Assembly (NCBI GenBank): GCA_035638575.1
Contig: DASQZT010000297.1
Span: 1-64,000, forward strand
Origin: DASQZT01 sp035638575
GTDB taxonomy: Bacteria; Acidobacteriota; Terriglobia; Bryobacterales; Bryobacteraceae
Direction of reading: 5' to 3'
DNA: 64,000 nucleotides
Part shown: piece after piece, positions 33,948 to 41,606 of the stretch
How the letters are laid out: the number at the start of each line of letters is the position of its first letter
Numbering within the stretch: position 1 is the stretch's first letter
Notes under the pieces: generated by a model
The model's database searches: none
The model's input: only the letters and a program-made list of their open reading frames with translations
Told to the model about the DNA's origin: nothing
Position numbers and translations under genes: made by a program

Positions 33948-35009
33948 ATGCTGGAAAATCTATACCTCGAGATGGCCCGGCGGGGCCTGCGGATGCCGAT
34001 TGGCGCTGATCTCGTGCTCCACGAGTCGTCCGATCCGGAGGCGTGCAAGTACGATGCGAAGTTGCTGGGCGGCGTTGTAGAGGCGGCTGCTCGTCGTTAC
34101 CGTACGCCTTTCGCGTTCCCCTTGATGGACCTCACGTTGGAGAAACTGGATCTGCTGCACTTCCTGGGCGTTCCCGACGCGCAGGTGGGCCTGTTCCATT
34201 TTTCGGAGGCGCCGTCGTTGAAGGTTGTTTCGGAAGTGGTTGCGGCTTCGAGGCGGCCGTTTCCGCTTCGGATTGAGGCAAATCAGAACGCCGTCCGATA
34301 CATCGCGGAGGGGACCGATCTGTTGCCGGTCGGAATGCTGATCGGCCCGTTCTCCCTGATGACGAAACTGGTGGCTGATCCGATTGCGCCGGTGGCCATG
34401 GCCGGCCGCGGCGTGACCGCGGAGGAAGAGCCTTCGGTGGGCGTGGTGGAGCGCTGCCTCGCGCTCGCCGAGGCAACCGTGCAGCGGTCCGCCGAAGCGC
34501 AGATCGCGGCTGGCGCGCGCGCGATGATCGTCTGCGAGCCGGCCGCCAACATCGTATATCTTTCGCCGCGGCAGTTGCGGGCGGGCTCGGATATTCTGGA
34601 GCGCTTCGTGCTGGGGCCGAACCGCCGATTGCGCAGCCTCTTGGCGCGGCATGCCGTGGACCTGATTTTCCATGACTGCGGCGAGTTGACCACGGACATG
34701 GTGCGGCAGTTTGCGCTTCAGTTGCGGCCGGCGGTCTTGAGCCTCGGCAGCAGCCGGAAGTTGTGGGAAGACGCGGACGTGGTGCCCGAAGAAGTGGTGC
34801 TGTTCGGCAACCTGCCGACGAAAGCCTTCTACTCCGATGCGACGATGCCGATCGAGGAGGTCAGGAGGCTGACAATCGAAACCGTCCAGCGCATGGCCGC
34901 TTATGGCCACGCGCACATCCTGGGCTCGGAGTGTGACGTGTTGCATGTGCCGGACGCCGCGGAAACCATCCGCCGCAAAGTGGACGCGATGCTGACGTGC
35001 GAGTGTTGA
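33948..35009 (+). CDS. Uroporphyrinogen decarboxylase-like (URO-D superfamily) protein
   Basis: A 353-aa cytoplasmic TIM-barrel protein of the URO-D/MtaA/CmuA superfamily. Segments include MARRGLRMPIGADLVLHESS, FPLMDLTLEKLDLLHFLGV, GPFSLMTKLVADPIAPVAMA, DLIFHDCGELTTDMVRQFAL (conserved HxCG) and VLFGNLPTKAFYSDATMP. The HDCG motif, in which His and Cys bind zinc in the methyltransferase branch, is present, so a methyl-group or corrinoid reaction is possible. Such proteins also occur in sugar-degradation clusters without a proven role. It starts 10 bp after rhaM with ATG 33948 and is likely cotranscribed with it. Not the haem-pathway HemE. Confidence 0.75.
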   Translation: MLENLYLEMARRGLRMPIGADLVLHESSDPEACKYDAKLLGGVVEAAARRYRTPFAFPLMDLTLEKLDLLHFLGVPDAQVGLFHFSEAPSLKVVSEVVAASRRPFPLRIEANQNAVRYIAEGTDLLPVGMLIGPFSLMTKLVADPIAPVAMAGRGVTAEEEPSVGVVERCLALAEATVQRSAEAQIAAGARAMIVCEPAANIVYLSPRQLRAGSDILERFVLGPNRRLRSLLARHAVDLIFHDCGELTTDMVRQFALQLRPAVLSLGSSRKLWEDADVVPEEVVLFGNLPTKAFYSDATMPIEEVRRLTIETVQRMAAYGHAHILGSECDVLHVPDAAETIRRKVDAMLTCEC

Positions 35010-35025
35010 ACCCGATCGCCCGGCG

Positions 35026-36270
35026 TCAAGCGACCTTGACTTCTCTCTCGACCGCGTCGGCGAACACGTCGATCTCTTTCAGAGTCGTGTAGATGTTGGG
35101 AGTAATGCGCAGGCCGGTGTATTCTTCGTGCGGTATGGTGGAGGTGTAGATGCCGTACTTATTGACCAGCGCGGAGCCGATCTTGCCGGGATCGATGCCG
35201 TTGAAGGCCAGGAAACCGATGCCGCAGGATTGCGACGGGTCCGGACTGTGCAGGATCTTGCACCTGGGATTCTGCGCGAGGCGCAAGGCCCAACGGTCGC
35301 GGATGTAGCGGAGACGCGCCGCTTTGCGATCGATGCCGATGTTGTCGTTGAAGACCAGGGCTTCGGCAATGGCGTTGTAGTTGGCGGCGGGATGCGTGCC
35401 GATCTCCTCGAACTTTCGGATGTCGTCTTTCTGCGTCGCGCCGGAAGCCATCAGCGACCAGGTCGAGCCGATGCGCGACTTCTTCACATAGAGGAAACCC
35501 GTGCCGACCGGTGCATAAGTCCACTTATGGAGACTTACTCCGTAGTAATCGCAATCCAGGTCGGAGATCTTGTAAGGAAAGTGGCTGAAGGCGTGGGCGC
35601 CATCGACGATCACGGGAATGCTGCGCGCGTGGGCCATATCGCAGATGCGGCGGACGGGAAAGATCTGGCCGGTGCGGTTGGTGATGTGGCAGAAGAGGAT
35701 CAGCTTGGTCTTGGGCGTGATGGCCTGCTCGAAGAGTCGAACCAGAAGGTCCATGCCGGGGCTGGGGACGGGGAAGGAAATCATCTTGAGGACGATGCCT
35801 TCGCGGCGCTCGCGCTGCTTGAAGGTCTCGATCATGCGGGGGTAATCCTGGTTGGTGGTGAGGACTTCGTCGCCGGGCTTGAGGTCGATTCCATACTGGA
35901 CGTTTTCGAGCGATTCGGAGGCGTTCCGGGTGATGGCGATTTCCTCTGGGTCGCAGCCGGCGTATTGGGCGAGGCGCCGGCGGACCGGTTCGGCCTGCCG
36001 GTACAGCACATTGACCATGGTGGGATAGGGGCCCATGTCGCTGTAGTCGAGGTAGCGGCGCATGGCGTCCTGGACGGTGCGCGGTGAAGGGCTCACGTAG
36101 CCGTTATTGAGATTGATGAAATTGCGGTCGATGGAGAAGGCGCCGCGGATTTCAGACCAGTAGTCCTCGTCGGTGGCGACGTCCTCGGGGGTGCGGCCAC
36201 TGACCGCGGCGGAAGCGCTGGCGACAGCGGTTGCGCCCAACGCGAGTTGGAAAAAGTTGCGGCGGTGCAT
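35026..36270 (-). CDS. Tat-exported class V aminotransferase-like protein
   Basis: A 414-aa PLP-dependent fold-type I protein of the class V / isopenicillin-N epimerase-like group, with a twin-arginine signal at the N-terminus (MHRRNFFQLALGATAVASAS). Key parts: FINLNNGYVSPSP, ITRNASESLENVQYG, TTNQDYPRMIETF, the cofactor-binding VIVDGAHAFSHFP, and the Schiff-base Lys in YYGVSLHKWTYAPVGTGFL. The start at 36270 places the RR motif at the very N-terminus. Export by Tat suggests the enzyme folds with PLP in the cytoplasm and works in the periplasm. Substrates are unknown. It is convergent with the URO-D-like gene. Confidence 0.85.
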   Translation of the reverse strand: MHRRNFFQLALGATAVASASAAVSGRTPEDVATDEDYWSEIRGAFSIDRNFINLNNGYVSPSPRTVQDAMRRYLDYSDMGPYPTMVNVLYRQAEPVRRRLAQYAGCDPEEIAITRNASESLENVQYGIDLKPGDEVLTTNQDYPRMIETFKQRERREGIVLKMISFPVPSPGMDLLVRLFEQAITPKTKLILFCHITNRTGQIFPVRRICDMAHARSIPVIVDGAHAFSHFPYKISDLDCDYYGVSLHKWTYAPVGTGFLYVKKSRIGSTWSLMASGATQKDDIRKFEEIGTHPAANYNAIAEALVFNDNIGIDRKAARLRYIRDRWALRLAQNPRCKILHSPDPSQSCGIGFLAFNGIDPGKIGSALVNKYGIYTSTIPHEEYTGLRITPNIYTTLKEIDVFADAVEREVKVA

Positions 36271-36364
36271 GCGAAGCGGCCTCCTGACTACCGGCTTTCC
36301 GATGCTATAGCAGCGGATGGGAGTAACGCAAGCAGCGTCCAAGGAGCATGGGGCGTTCAACAGA

Positions 36365-36577
36365 TCAATGTCGTAGAATGGCAATCAACCCGATGATCGC
36401 GGCCCAAAGGCCGGCGCTAAGGGCAATGCCCACAAGAGCGCCTTTGGCAGCATACAGCCGGTCCGCGGGAGCTACGGCCGCCAAATGGGATGTGGCGCTC
36501 CCGTTAACGAGAACGAGGCCGTGGCACTCGTAGGTGCGGGCGGTTCGAATCAGTGTCGGCAAAGGCGCACTTTGCAT
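36365..36577 (-). CDS. Possible small membrane protein
   Basis: A 70-aa frame with a Cys-containing N-terminal half and one strong C-terminal hydrophobic helix (GIALSAGLWAAIIGLIAI) ending in LRH. The ATG at 36577 is preceded by TAGGAT, which contains AGGA at a usable distance and could alternatively be a -10 for leaderless expression. Nothing else occupies this region. Not recognised; a single-pass tail-anchored membrane protein if real. Confidence 0.45.
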   Translation of the reverse strand: MQSAPLPTLIRTARTYECHGLVLVNGSATSHLAAVAPADRLYAAKGALVGIALSAGLWAAIIGLIAILRH

Positions 36578-36842
36578 ATTAGTATCCTAGGAGCGCTTGT
36601 CGCCGAGCTTCCATACCCCCTTTCGTTAGCATTGTTTTGGCAACCACGGGCGTTCTCCTCCTGCCCTTCTGACCGCCCGCGCATTAGCCCGCCAGGCGCG
36701 GGCGGCCTGGCTGAGGTGCACCGCAACTGGTGGTTTTTGGCCAGGGCCTTCCACCTCCGCCTCGATATAAACCCCTTATCTTCATATACTTGGGATTGGC
36801 ACTTGATTTGCACTTTGCAGATCCGGAAGTGTTGGAGGTCTT

Positions 36843-37382
36843 ATGAATCCGACAGTGCAGACAGTATCGATCAAATCCCTGATGCCGGCGCTTGCTCTTG
36901 GCGCGGCCCTGATGTTGCTTGGCCCTACCGCCGCTTTGGCCCAGCGCGGCAACGGGGGACACGGTGGGCACTCTGGTGGCAGTTTTTCCGGCCGTTCGTT
37001 CTCGGGCGGCGGTGGACCCCGCTACTCTGCCCCGTCCTACTCGGGCCGTAGCTATTCCGGCGGTGTGCGCGGCTACTCTGCCCCGGCCTATGCGGGCCGC
37101 AGCTATTCCGGTGGTGTGCGCGGCTATGCCGCACCTTACGCGGGCCGTAGCTACTACGGCGGCGGATACTACCGCGGGGCAGGCGGTTACTACCCTGGCC
37201 GGTTCTACGCCGGCCAAGGCTATTACTACGGTGGACGCTTCTGGGCTCGTCCCTACTTTGGCGTCGGGATCGGCATCCCGTTCGGCTGGGGCTACTATTC
37301 GGGTTCCGGTTGCGGCTACTATGACGGATACGGTTACTGGCAGCCGGCTCCCTGCTATCCGAACGTCTACTCCGGTTACTGA
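36843..37382 (+). CDS. Secreted Gly/Tyr/Ser-rich repeat protein
   Basis: A 179-aa exported low-complexity protein. Signal peptide ALALGAALMLLGPTAALAQR; then a Gly/Ser/His segment (GGHGGHSGGSFSGRSFSGGG); then three tandem repeats of about 17 residues of the type YSAPSYSGRSYSGGVRG; then a Tyr/Gly-rich region (GYYPGRFYAGQGYYYGGRFW) and a hydrophobic C-terminal part with two Cys. GGAGG lies just before the ATG at 36843. The composition resembles structural surface or extracellular-matrix proteins; no enzymatic motif is present. A hairpin follows at 37417-37448. Confidence 0.75.
   Translation: MNPTVQTVSIKSLMPALALGAALMLLGPTAALAQRGNGGHGGHSGGSFSGRSFSGGGGPRYSAPSYSGRSYSGGVRGYSAPAYAGRSYSGGVRGYAAPYAGRSYYGGGYYRGAGGYYPGRFYAGQGYYYGGRFWARPYFGVGIGIPFGWGYYSGSGCGYYDGYGYWQPAPCYPNVYSGY
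37023..37163 (+). repeat. Tandem 51-bp coding repeats
   Basis: Two complete 51-bp units (37023-37073 and 37074-37124) and a shorter third (37125-37163) encode variants of YSAPxYxGRSYSGGVRG inside the Gly/Tyr-rich protein. The units are nearly the same at DNA level, so copy number may vary between strains. Confidence 0.75.
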
Positions 37383-37416
37383 TCGAATCGCTGTCTGACC
37401 AATCGACGAGTCCGTG

Positions 37417-37448
37417 AGCGCGCGAGCGGCGAAAGCTGCCCGCGCGCT
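37417..37448. terminator. Hairpin between convergent genes
   Basis: AGCGCGCGAGCGGC, loop GAAA, then GCTGCCCGCGCGCT: a 14-bp stem with two imperfect pairs, strong in GC. It lies between the ends of the Gly/Tyr-rich gene and the GH79-like gene and could stop transcription from both sides. No T-run follows, so this is a candidate only. Confidence 0.45.
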
Positions 37449-37455
37449 TCCCATT

Positions 37456-39540
37456 TCAGCCGCCGAACGCCAGCCTCACGGTGTTAGACGTTTTTCCGCC
37501 GCTGGTCACCACCACGTCGACCGCACCGCGGCCGCGCAGGGCCGGTGGGATCGAGATGTTCACCTGGTCGAGCCCCGGATACGTGCTTTGCGAGCCGGCG
37601 AAAATCACCGGGACCGTCACGCCGCCCACCGTGCACGTGGTGGATGACGCAGCGCCGCGAATGCCGGTCCCGTACAGGCTGACGTAAACCGTCGATTGAT
37701 CGTCGATGGCGATGGGGACAGTGGTGCACGTTCCGCTGCTGCAATCGAAAGTGGGAACCGCGGTTTGCGTGGTCTGGCCGTTTTGCACGCGGACCGCCAG
37801 CGCCGCCGCGGTGTTGGCCGCGCCCAGTGTGAATAGTCCGGGCGCCGCGGCACTCACCGTCACGGCGCCGCTCACCGCGCCGATATTCACCGTCGCCGTG
37901 CCGGCTGCCACCCCACCGGGGACCAAGAAGTTCACCTGTGACGGGCCGGCGTAGCTGAGCGCCAACGGCTGCTTAGCCCCGTTGGCGTCCGTGAGGGTCG
38001 CGGTGACGCCGGCGAGCCCCTGCACCGGAACCTGTGCCAAACCGCTCTCTGCCATACCGAGCGCCTGTCCGTACACCGAGGCCAGGCTGTTCGGCGCGAT
38101 TTCCGTCTGGCCGCCGGCCGAATTCTCGACCATCAGGTTGCCGTTGCCAAAGCTGACCAGCAGCGCACTCGCCGAGCGTACCGTGGTGCTGTATGTGCCG
38201 TGGGTCAAAGCGGTGGCTTCAAGCTGTGCCGGCAGCCAGCTGCCGTCGGTCCCGACCGATGCCCCGCCCAGCGTAATGCCGGTGGTCGAATCGGCCGCCG
38301 GCGCGGCCAGGCGCATGCCCAACGCCGCACTGTAAGCGCCGCCGGGCGCAATGGTGACTGCGGCGTCCTGCGCCGTGTCCTTGTTGATCACCATCAGCCG
38401 CAAAGTGCCGTCGGTATCGAGCGCGCCGTACGCGGTCAGATTCACCCCGTTCGCCGACACGTTGAGCGGCGCCGTGCGGCCGCGCGCAGCGGCGCGAAAC
38501 ATCAGCAGCGCGTAGTACAGCGGCCGCGCGGTCACCTGCGCGCCGGACACGGCGATGGGCGTGTAGTTGCCCGTTCCGCCTCCGTGGAAGTTCACGCCCG
38601 TCGAGGCGCGGCCGGCCAGCGTAAACATGTAATCACCGCCCCACAGCGCCGAGGCGAAGACATCGCTCACCCCCTTCTCGCCCCCGTTGTAGCAGGAGTT
38701 GGTTTCGGACATGCGCCAGGGGATCTTCCGGCTTTGCGCAATCTGCTCCAGCTCCGAGCCATCGGTGTCTTCGGTGTTGTGGGCCGCGCTGCCGAGGATA
38801 TTCGGAATCGACGCCACGTTGGAGGCGTTCGGATTCACCGAAGAGGGAGCCAGCGGGTAGAGATGCTGCGTGAGCATCGCGATCCGCGACCCGAGCTGTT
38901 GCGCGTAGGTGCTGGTCCAGGTCGTGATCGAGCCTGCCGCTGCCGGCCCGGTCAGCACCGCGCCGGGAGTCGTGGCCTGGATTGCATTGCCGTACGTCGT
39001 CCACTCCGCAATGTAATCGCTGACCGTATACGTGGACGGCCGCAGGCCGTTGCTGTGGTAGAGGTCCGGTTCGTTCCCGATTTCCAGGCCGGAGAGGACA
39101 TCGCTGGCGGTCTGGTATACATAGGCGGCCTCGTCGGCGTCGGTGGCGGGATCTCCGCCGCCGAGGTTCAACGAGAACAGCACTCGCCATCCTACAGCGC
39201 GTGCAAAGGCGAACGCGCGGTCGGCATCGCTCGAGGTGATGATGCTCGCCGAAGTGGAAGCCGTGCGCTGTCCCCGCGTCCAGCCCGTGAGTTTGTCCAC
39301 CGAATTCCCGCCAAAACGGACCAGCCCGGGTCCGATCTGCGCCACCATGCGTTGGAACACGGCATTCTCCGCCGGAAAGCCGGTAGCGGAAGTGAGCGAA
39401 CCGGATTCGAAGCTGAGCCCGATGAAGTCGCTGGGAATGGCCAGGCCGGGCGATTCCGGATGCGCCACGATGGCGACAGTCGTCTGAGCCCGGCAGGCAG
39501 AGGCAGCGGCGAACGCACAAATCCAAGCGATGCGTCCCAT
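37456..39540 (-). CDS. Secreted GH79-like glycosidase with TIGR03437 C-terminal domain
   Basis: A 694-aa exported protein. Signal peptide IAWICAFAAASACRAQT; a TIM-barrel like GH79 beta-glucuronidases/heparanases (GLSFESGSL, LVRFGGNSVDKL); acid/base Glu157 in GLEIGNEPDLYH; nucleophile Glu279 in MSETNSCYNGG; a beta-sandwich; then TIGR03437 modules (IAPNSLASVYGQALG, YAGPSQVNFLVPGG, VYVSLYGTGIRGA, GLDQVNISIPPALRGRG). GH79 enzymes release glucuronate or 4-O-methylglucuronate from polysaccharides or proteoglycans. It starts only 23 bp after the iolE-iolG fusion on the same strand and so may be the last gene of the inositol operon. The start has no good ribosome-binding site; a TAGACT lies upstream on the minus strand and could give it its own promoter. 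Confidence 0.8.
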   Translation of the reverse strand: MGRIAWICAFAAASACRAQTTVAIVAHPESPGLAIPSDFIGLSFESGSLTSATGFPAENAVFQRMVAQIGPGLVRFGGNSVDKLTGWTRGQRTASTSASIITSSDADRAFAFARAVGWRVLFSLNLGGGDPATDADEAAYVYQTASDVLSGLEIGNEPDLYHSNGLRPSTYTVSDYIAEWTTYGNAIQATTPGAVLTGPAAAGSITTWTSTYAQQLGSRIAMLTQHLYPLAPSSVNPNASNVASIPNILGSAAHNTEDTDGSELEQIAQSRKIPWRMSETNSCYNGGEKGVSDVFASALWGGDYMFTLAGRASTGVNFHGGGTGNYTPIAVSGAQVTARPLYYALLMFRAAARGRTAPLNVSANGVNLTAYGALDTDGTLRLMVINKDTAQDAAVTIAPGGAYSAALGMRLAAPAADSTTGITLGGASVGTDGSWLPAQLEATALTHGTYSTTVRSASALLVSFGNGNLMVENSAGGQTEIAPNSLASVYGQALGMAESGLAQVPVQGLAGVTATLTDANGAKQPLALSYAGPSQVNFLVPGGVAAGTATVNIGAVSGAVTVSAAAPGLFTLGAANTAAALAVRVQNGQTTQTAVPTFDCSSGTCTTVPIAIDDQSTVYVSLYGTGIRGAASSTTCTVGGVTVPVIFAGSQSTYPGLDQVNISIPPALRGRGAVDVVVTSGGKTSNTVRLAFGG

Positions 39541-39563
39541 ATATTCAGGTTAGTCTAAGGCTT

Positions 39564-41585
39564 CTAAACCTGCGCCAGGGCGCCGATTTCTTCCAGCCGC
39601 ACCGGGCGGTGATCGTCGTAGGATCTCCGCGCCGCCAGCGCCATCACCACCGGGATGCGCCCGTCCGCGCCGGTGACTGGGACCGGCTGATCTTCGCGCA
39701 CCGCGGTTACGAAGGCCCGCAGTTCGTTGACGAAACTCTGCGCGTAGCGTTCCATGAAGAAGTTCAGCGGAAGATCCTTGCGAACCGAGGACGCCGTGCT
39801 GATCACGCATTCGTTCGGATAGCAGTTGCCCGTCGCGATGGCCCCTTCGCTGCCCAGGATCTCTACCCGCTGGTCGTAGCCGTACACCGCTTTCCGGCTG
39901 TTGTCGATGGTTCCGATCACCCCATTGCGGAATCGCAGCACGATCACGGCCGTATCCAGATCGCCGGCCTTGCCGATCTCGGGATCCACCCGCACCGCGG
40001 CAGCCGTGTAGATCTCCTCCACTTCGTCGCCGATCAGGAACCGCGCCATGTCGAAATCGTGGATCGTCATGTCGAGGAAAATGCCCCCGGAACCGGCGAT
40101 GTACGCGATCGGCGGCGGCGCCGGATCGCGGCTGACGATATGCAGCAAGTGGGGTGCGCCGATCTCGCCGGATTCGACCGCCCGCCGGACGCGGGCGAAG
40201 TTGGCGTCGAAGCGCCGGTTGAAACCCACCTGCAGTTTGACTCCGGCTTTTGTCACGGCCTCCAATGCGCGGTCGATGCGTTCCAGCTTGTGGTCGATGG
40301 GCTTCTCGCAGAATATGTGCTTGCCGGCGCGCGCCGCCCGCTCGATCATGTCGGCATGGGTTCCGGTGGGGGAACAGATTAGCACGGCTTCGATGTCCTC
40401 GGCGGCAAACATCTCCTCCGCGCTCTCTGCGACGTGGGGAATGCCGCAGGCCTCGGCAAGGGCCCGCGCCGCCTCCATATTTGCGTCCATGACGGCCACC
40501 GGAACCGCCTCCGGCAGCCGATATGCGAGCGCTCCGCCGTGGACCCTCCCGATCCGGCCGGCGCCGATGATCCCCACGCGGACGGGCTTGGCCGCGGCCG
40601 CTCCCCTGCCCTTCCCCGCCGCTCCCCCGCCCTTCCCCGCCGCCCCCGCGCCCCTCGCCCCCGAATACTCGGATTCGATGGAGCGCAGGAATTCCCGATT
40701 GCGCCGCGCGCTGGCCTCGGGCGTTCCCATGCCCGGCAGGACGTCCTGTTCCACCAGCGCATAGCCCGCGTAACCGGTGTCGCGCATCCACCGCAGCACC
40801 GCCGGGAAGTCCACTGATCCCTTGCCCAGTTCGCAGAAGACCCCGTGTCGCAGGGCCTGAAAGTAGTCCCACTGTTCGGCCCGCGCCCGCTTCGCCACCT
40901 CCGGTTGGCAGTCTTTGAAATGGATGTACCCGATGCGCTCGCGAAAGCGCTCCAGCCCTTCGAGCACATCCGCGCCACCCGAGCCGTAGCAGTAATGGCC
41001 AGTATCGAACACCAGTCCGATGGCCTCCGGATCGGTGGCGTCGAGGAACTTGGCGATCTCGTCCGGCGTTTCCACATAGCCGGCCGAATGATGGTGAAAC
41101 ACGGTGCGCAGTCCGGTTTCCGCCAGTACGGTCCTGGCCACCAGGTTGGCGCCGGCGGCGAACACCTGCCACTCCTCGGGACGCAATCCCATCTGCGGAA
41201 TAATGCGGCCCGCGTTGCGCGTGCGCTCCTCCACCGTGCCGTTGTTGTCCGCCAGCACGAGGTATGGCTTGGGTTCGGTGGCCACCGCCCAGAGCAGCCG
41301 TGCCGCGCGCATTGCATGCTCCACGCCGGCTGCGTGCGCGGCTGGGTCTTTCAGCGCCACCGGCACAAATGCGCCCAGCATGGTCAGGCCGCGCGACTTC
41401 AATTCGCGCCCCAGGACCTCGGGGTCGGTGGGCATATAGCCCCAATCGCCCAGTTCCGTGCCGGTGTAACCGGTCGCGGCAAGCTCATCCAGCATTTGGG
41501 CGAATCCAATCTGTTCGCCCCTGCCTCCTTCAAACTCCAGAGTGCCCCAGGAACAGGGAGCGTTGCCCACACGAAGAATGCCCAT
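39564..41585 (-). CDS. Fused IolE-like inosose dehydratase and IolG-like inositol 2-dehydrogenase
   Basis: A 673-aa bifunctional protein. Residues about 1-315 are an AP-endonuclease-2-type TIM barrel like IolE (GILRVGNAPCSWGTLEFEGG, FHHHSAGYVETPDEIAKFL, VFDTGHYCYGSGG, IGYIHFKDCQPEV). A Gly/Ala/Lys-rich linker follows (about 318-340). The rest is a Gfo/Idh/MocA dehydrogenase like IolG (VGIIGAGRIGRVHGGALAYR, CEKPIDHKLERID, GSGGIFLDMTIHDFDMARFL). IolG oxidises myo-inositol to 2-keto-myo-inositol, and IolE dehydrates that product to the trione, so the fusion joins two consecutive steps in reverse order along the chain. ATG 41585 has AAGGAG upstream. It is the sixth gene of the minus-strand iol operon, 21 bp after iolD. 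IolG homology is strong; IolE versus a related isomerase is slightly less certain. Confidence 0.87.
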   Translation of the reverse strand: MGILRVGNAPCSWGTLEFEGGRGEQIGFAQMLDELAATGYTGTELGDWGYMPTDPEVLGRELKSRGLTMLGAFVPVALKDPAAHAAGVEHAMRAARLLWAVATEPKPYLVLADNNGTVEERTRNAGRIIPQMGLRPEEWQVFAAGANLVARTVLAETGLRTVFHHHSAGYVETPDEIAKFLDATDPEAIGLVFDTGHYCYGSGGADVLEGLERFRERIGYIHFKDCQPEVAKRARAEQWDYFQALRHGVFCELGKGSVDFPAVLRWMRDTGYAGYALVEQDVLPGMGTPEASARRNREFLRSIESEYSGARGAGAAGKGGGAAGKGRGAAAAKPVRVGIIGAGRIGRVHGGALAYRLPEAVPVAVMDANMEAARALAEACGIPHVAESAEEMFAAEDIEAVLICSPTGTHADMIERAARAGKHIFCEKPIDHKLERIDRALEAVTKAGVKLQVGFNRRFDANFARVRRAVESGEIGAPHLLHIVSRDPAPPPIAYIAGSGGIFLDMTIHDFDMARFLIGDEVEEIYTAAAVRVDPEIGKAGDLDTAVIVLRFRNGVIGTIDNSRKAVYGYDQRVEILGSEGAIATGNCYPNECVISTASSVRKDLPLNFFMERYAQSFVNELRAFVTAVREDQPVPVTGADGRIPVVMALAARRSYDDHRPVRLEEIGALAQV

Positions 41586-41606
41586 AAGTCTCCTTTCCAA
41601 GTTCTG

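Noticed and set aside
37023..37163. Regular repeats that might suggest a CRISPR array
   Set aside because: The units are in-frame, adjacent without spacers, and encode a Gly/Tyr/Ser-rich repeat in an exported protein. No cas genes are near.
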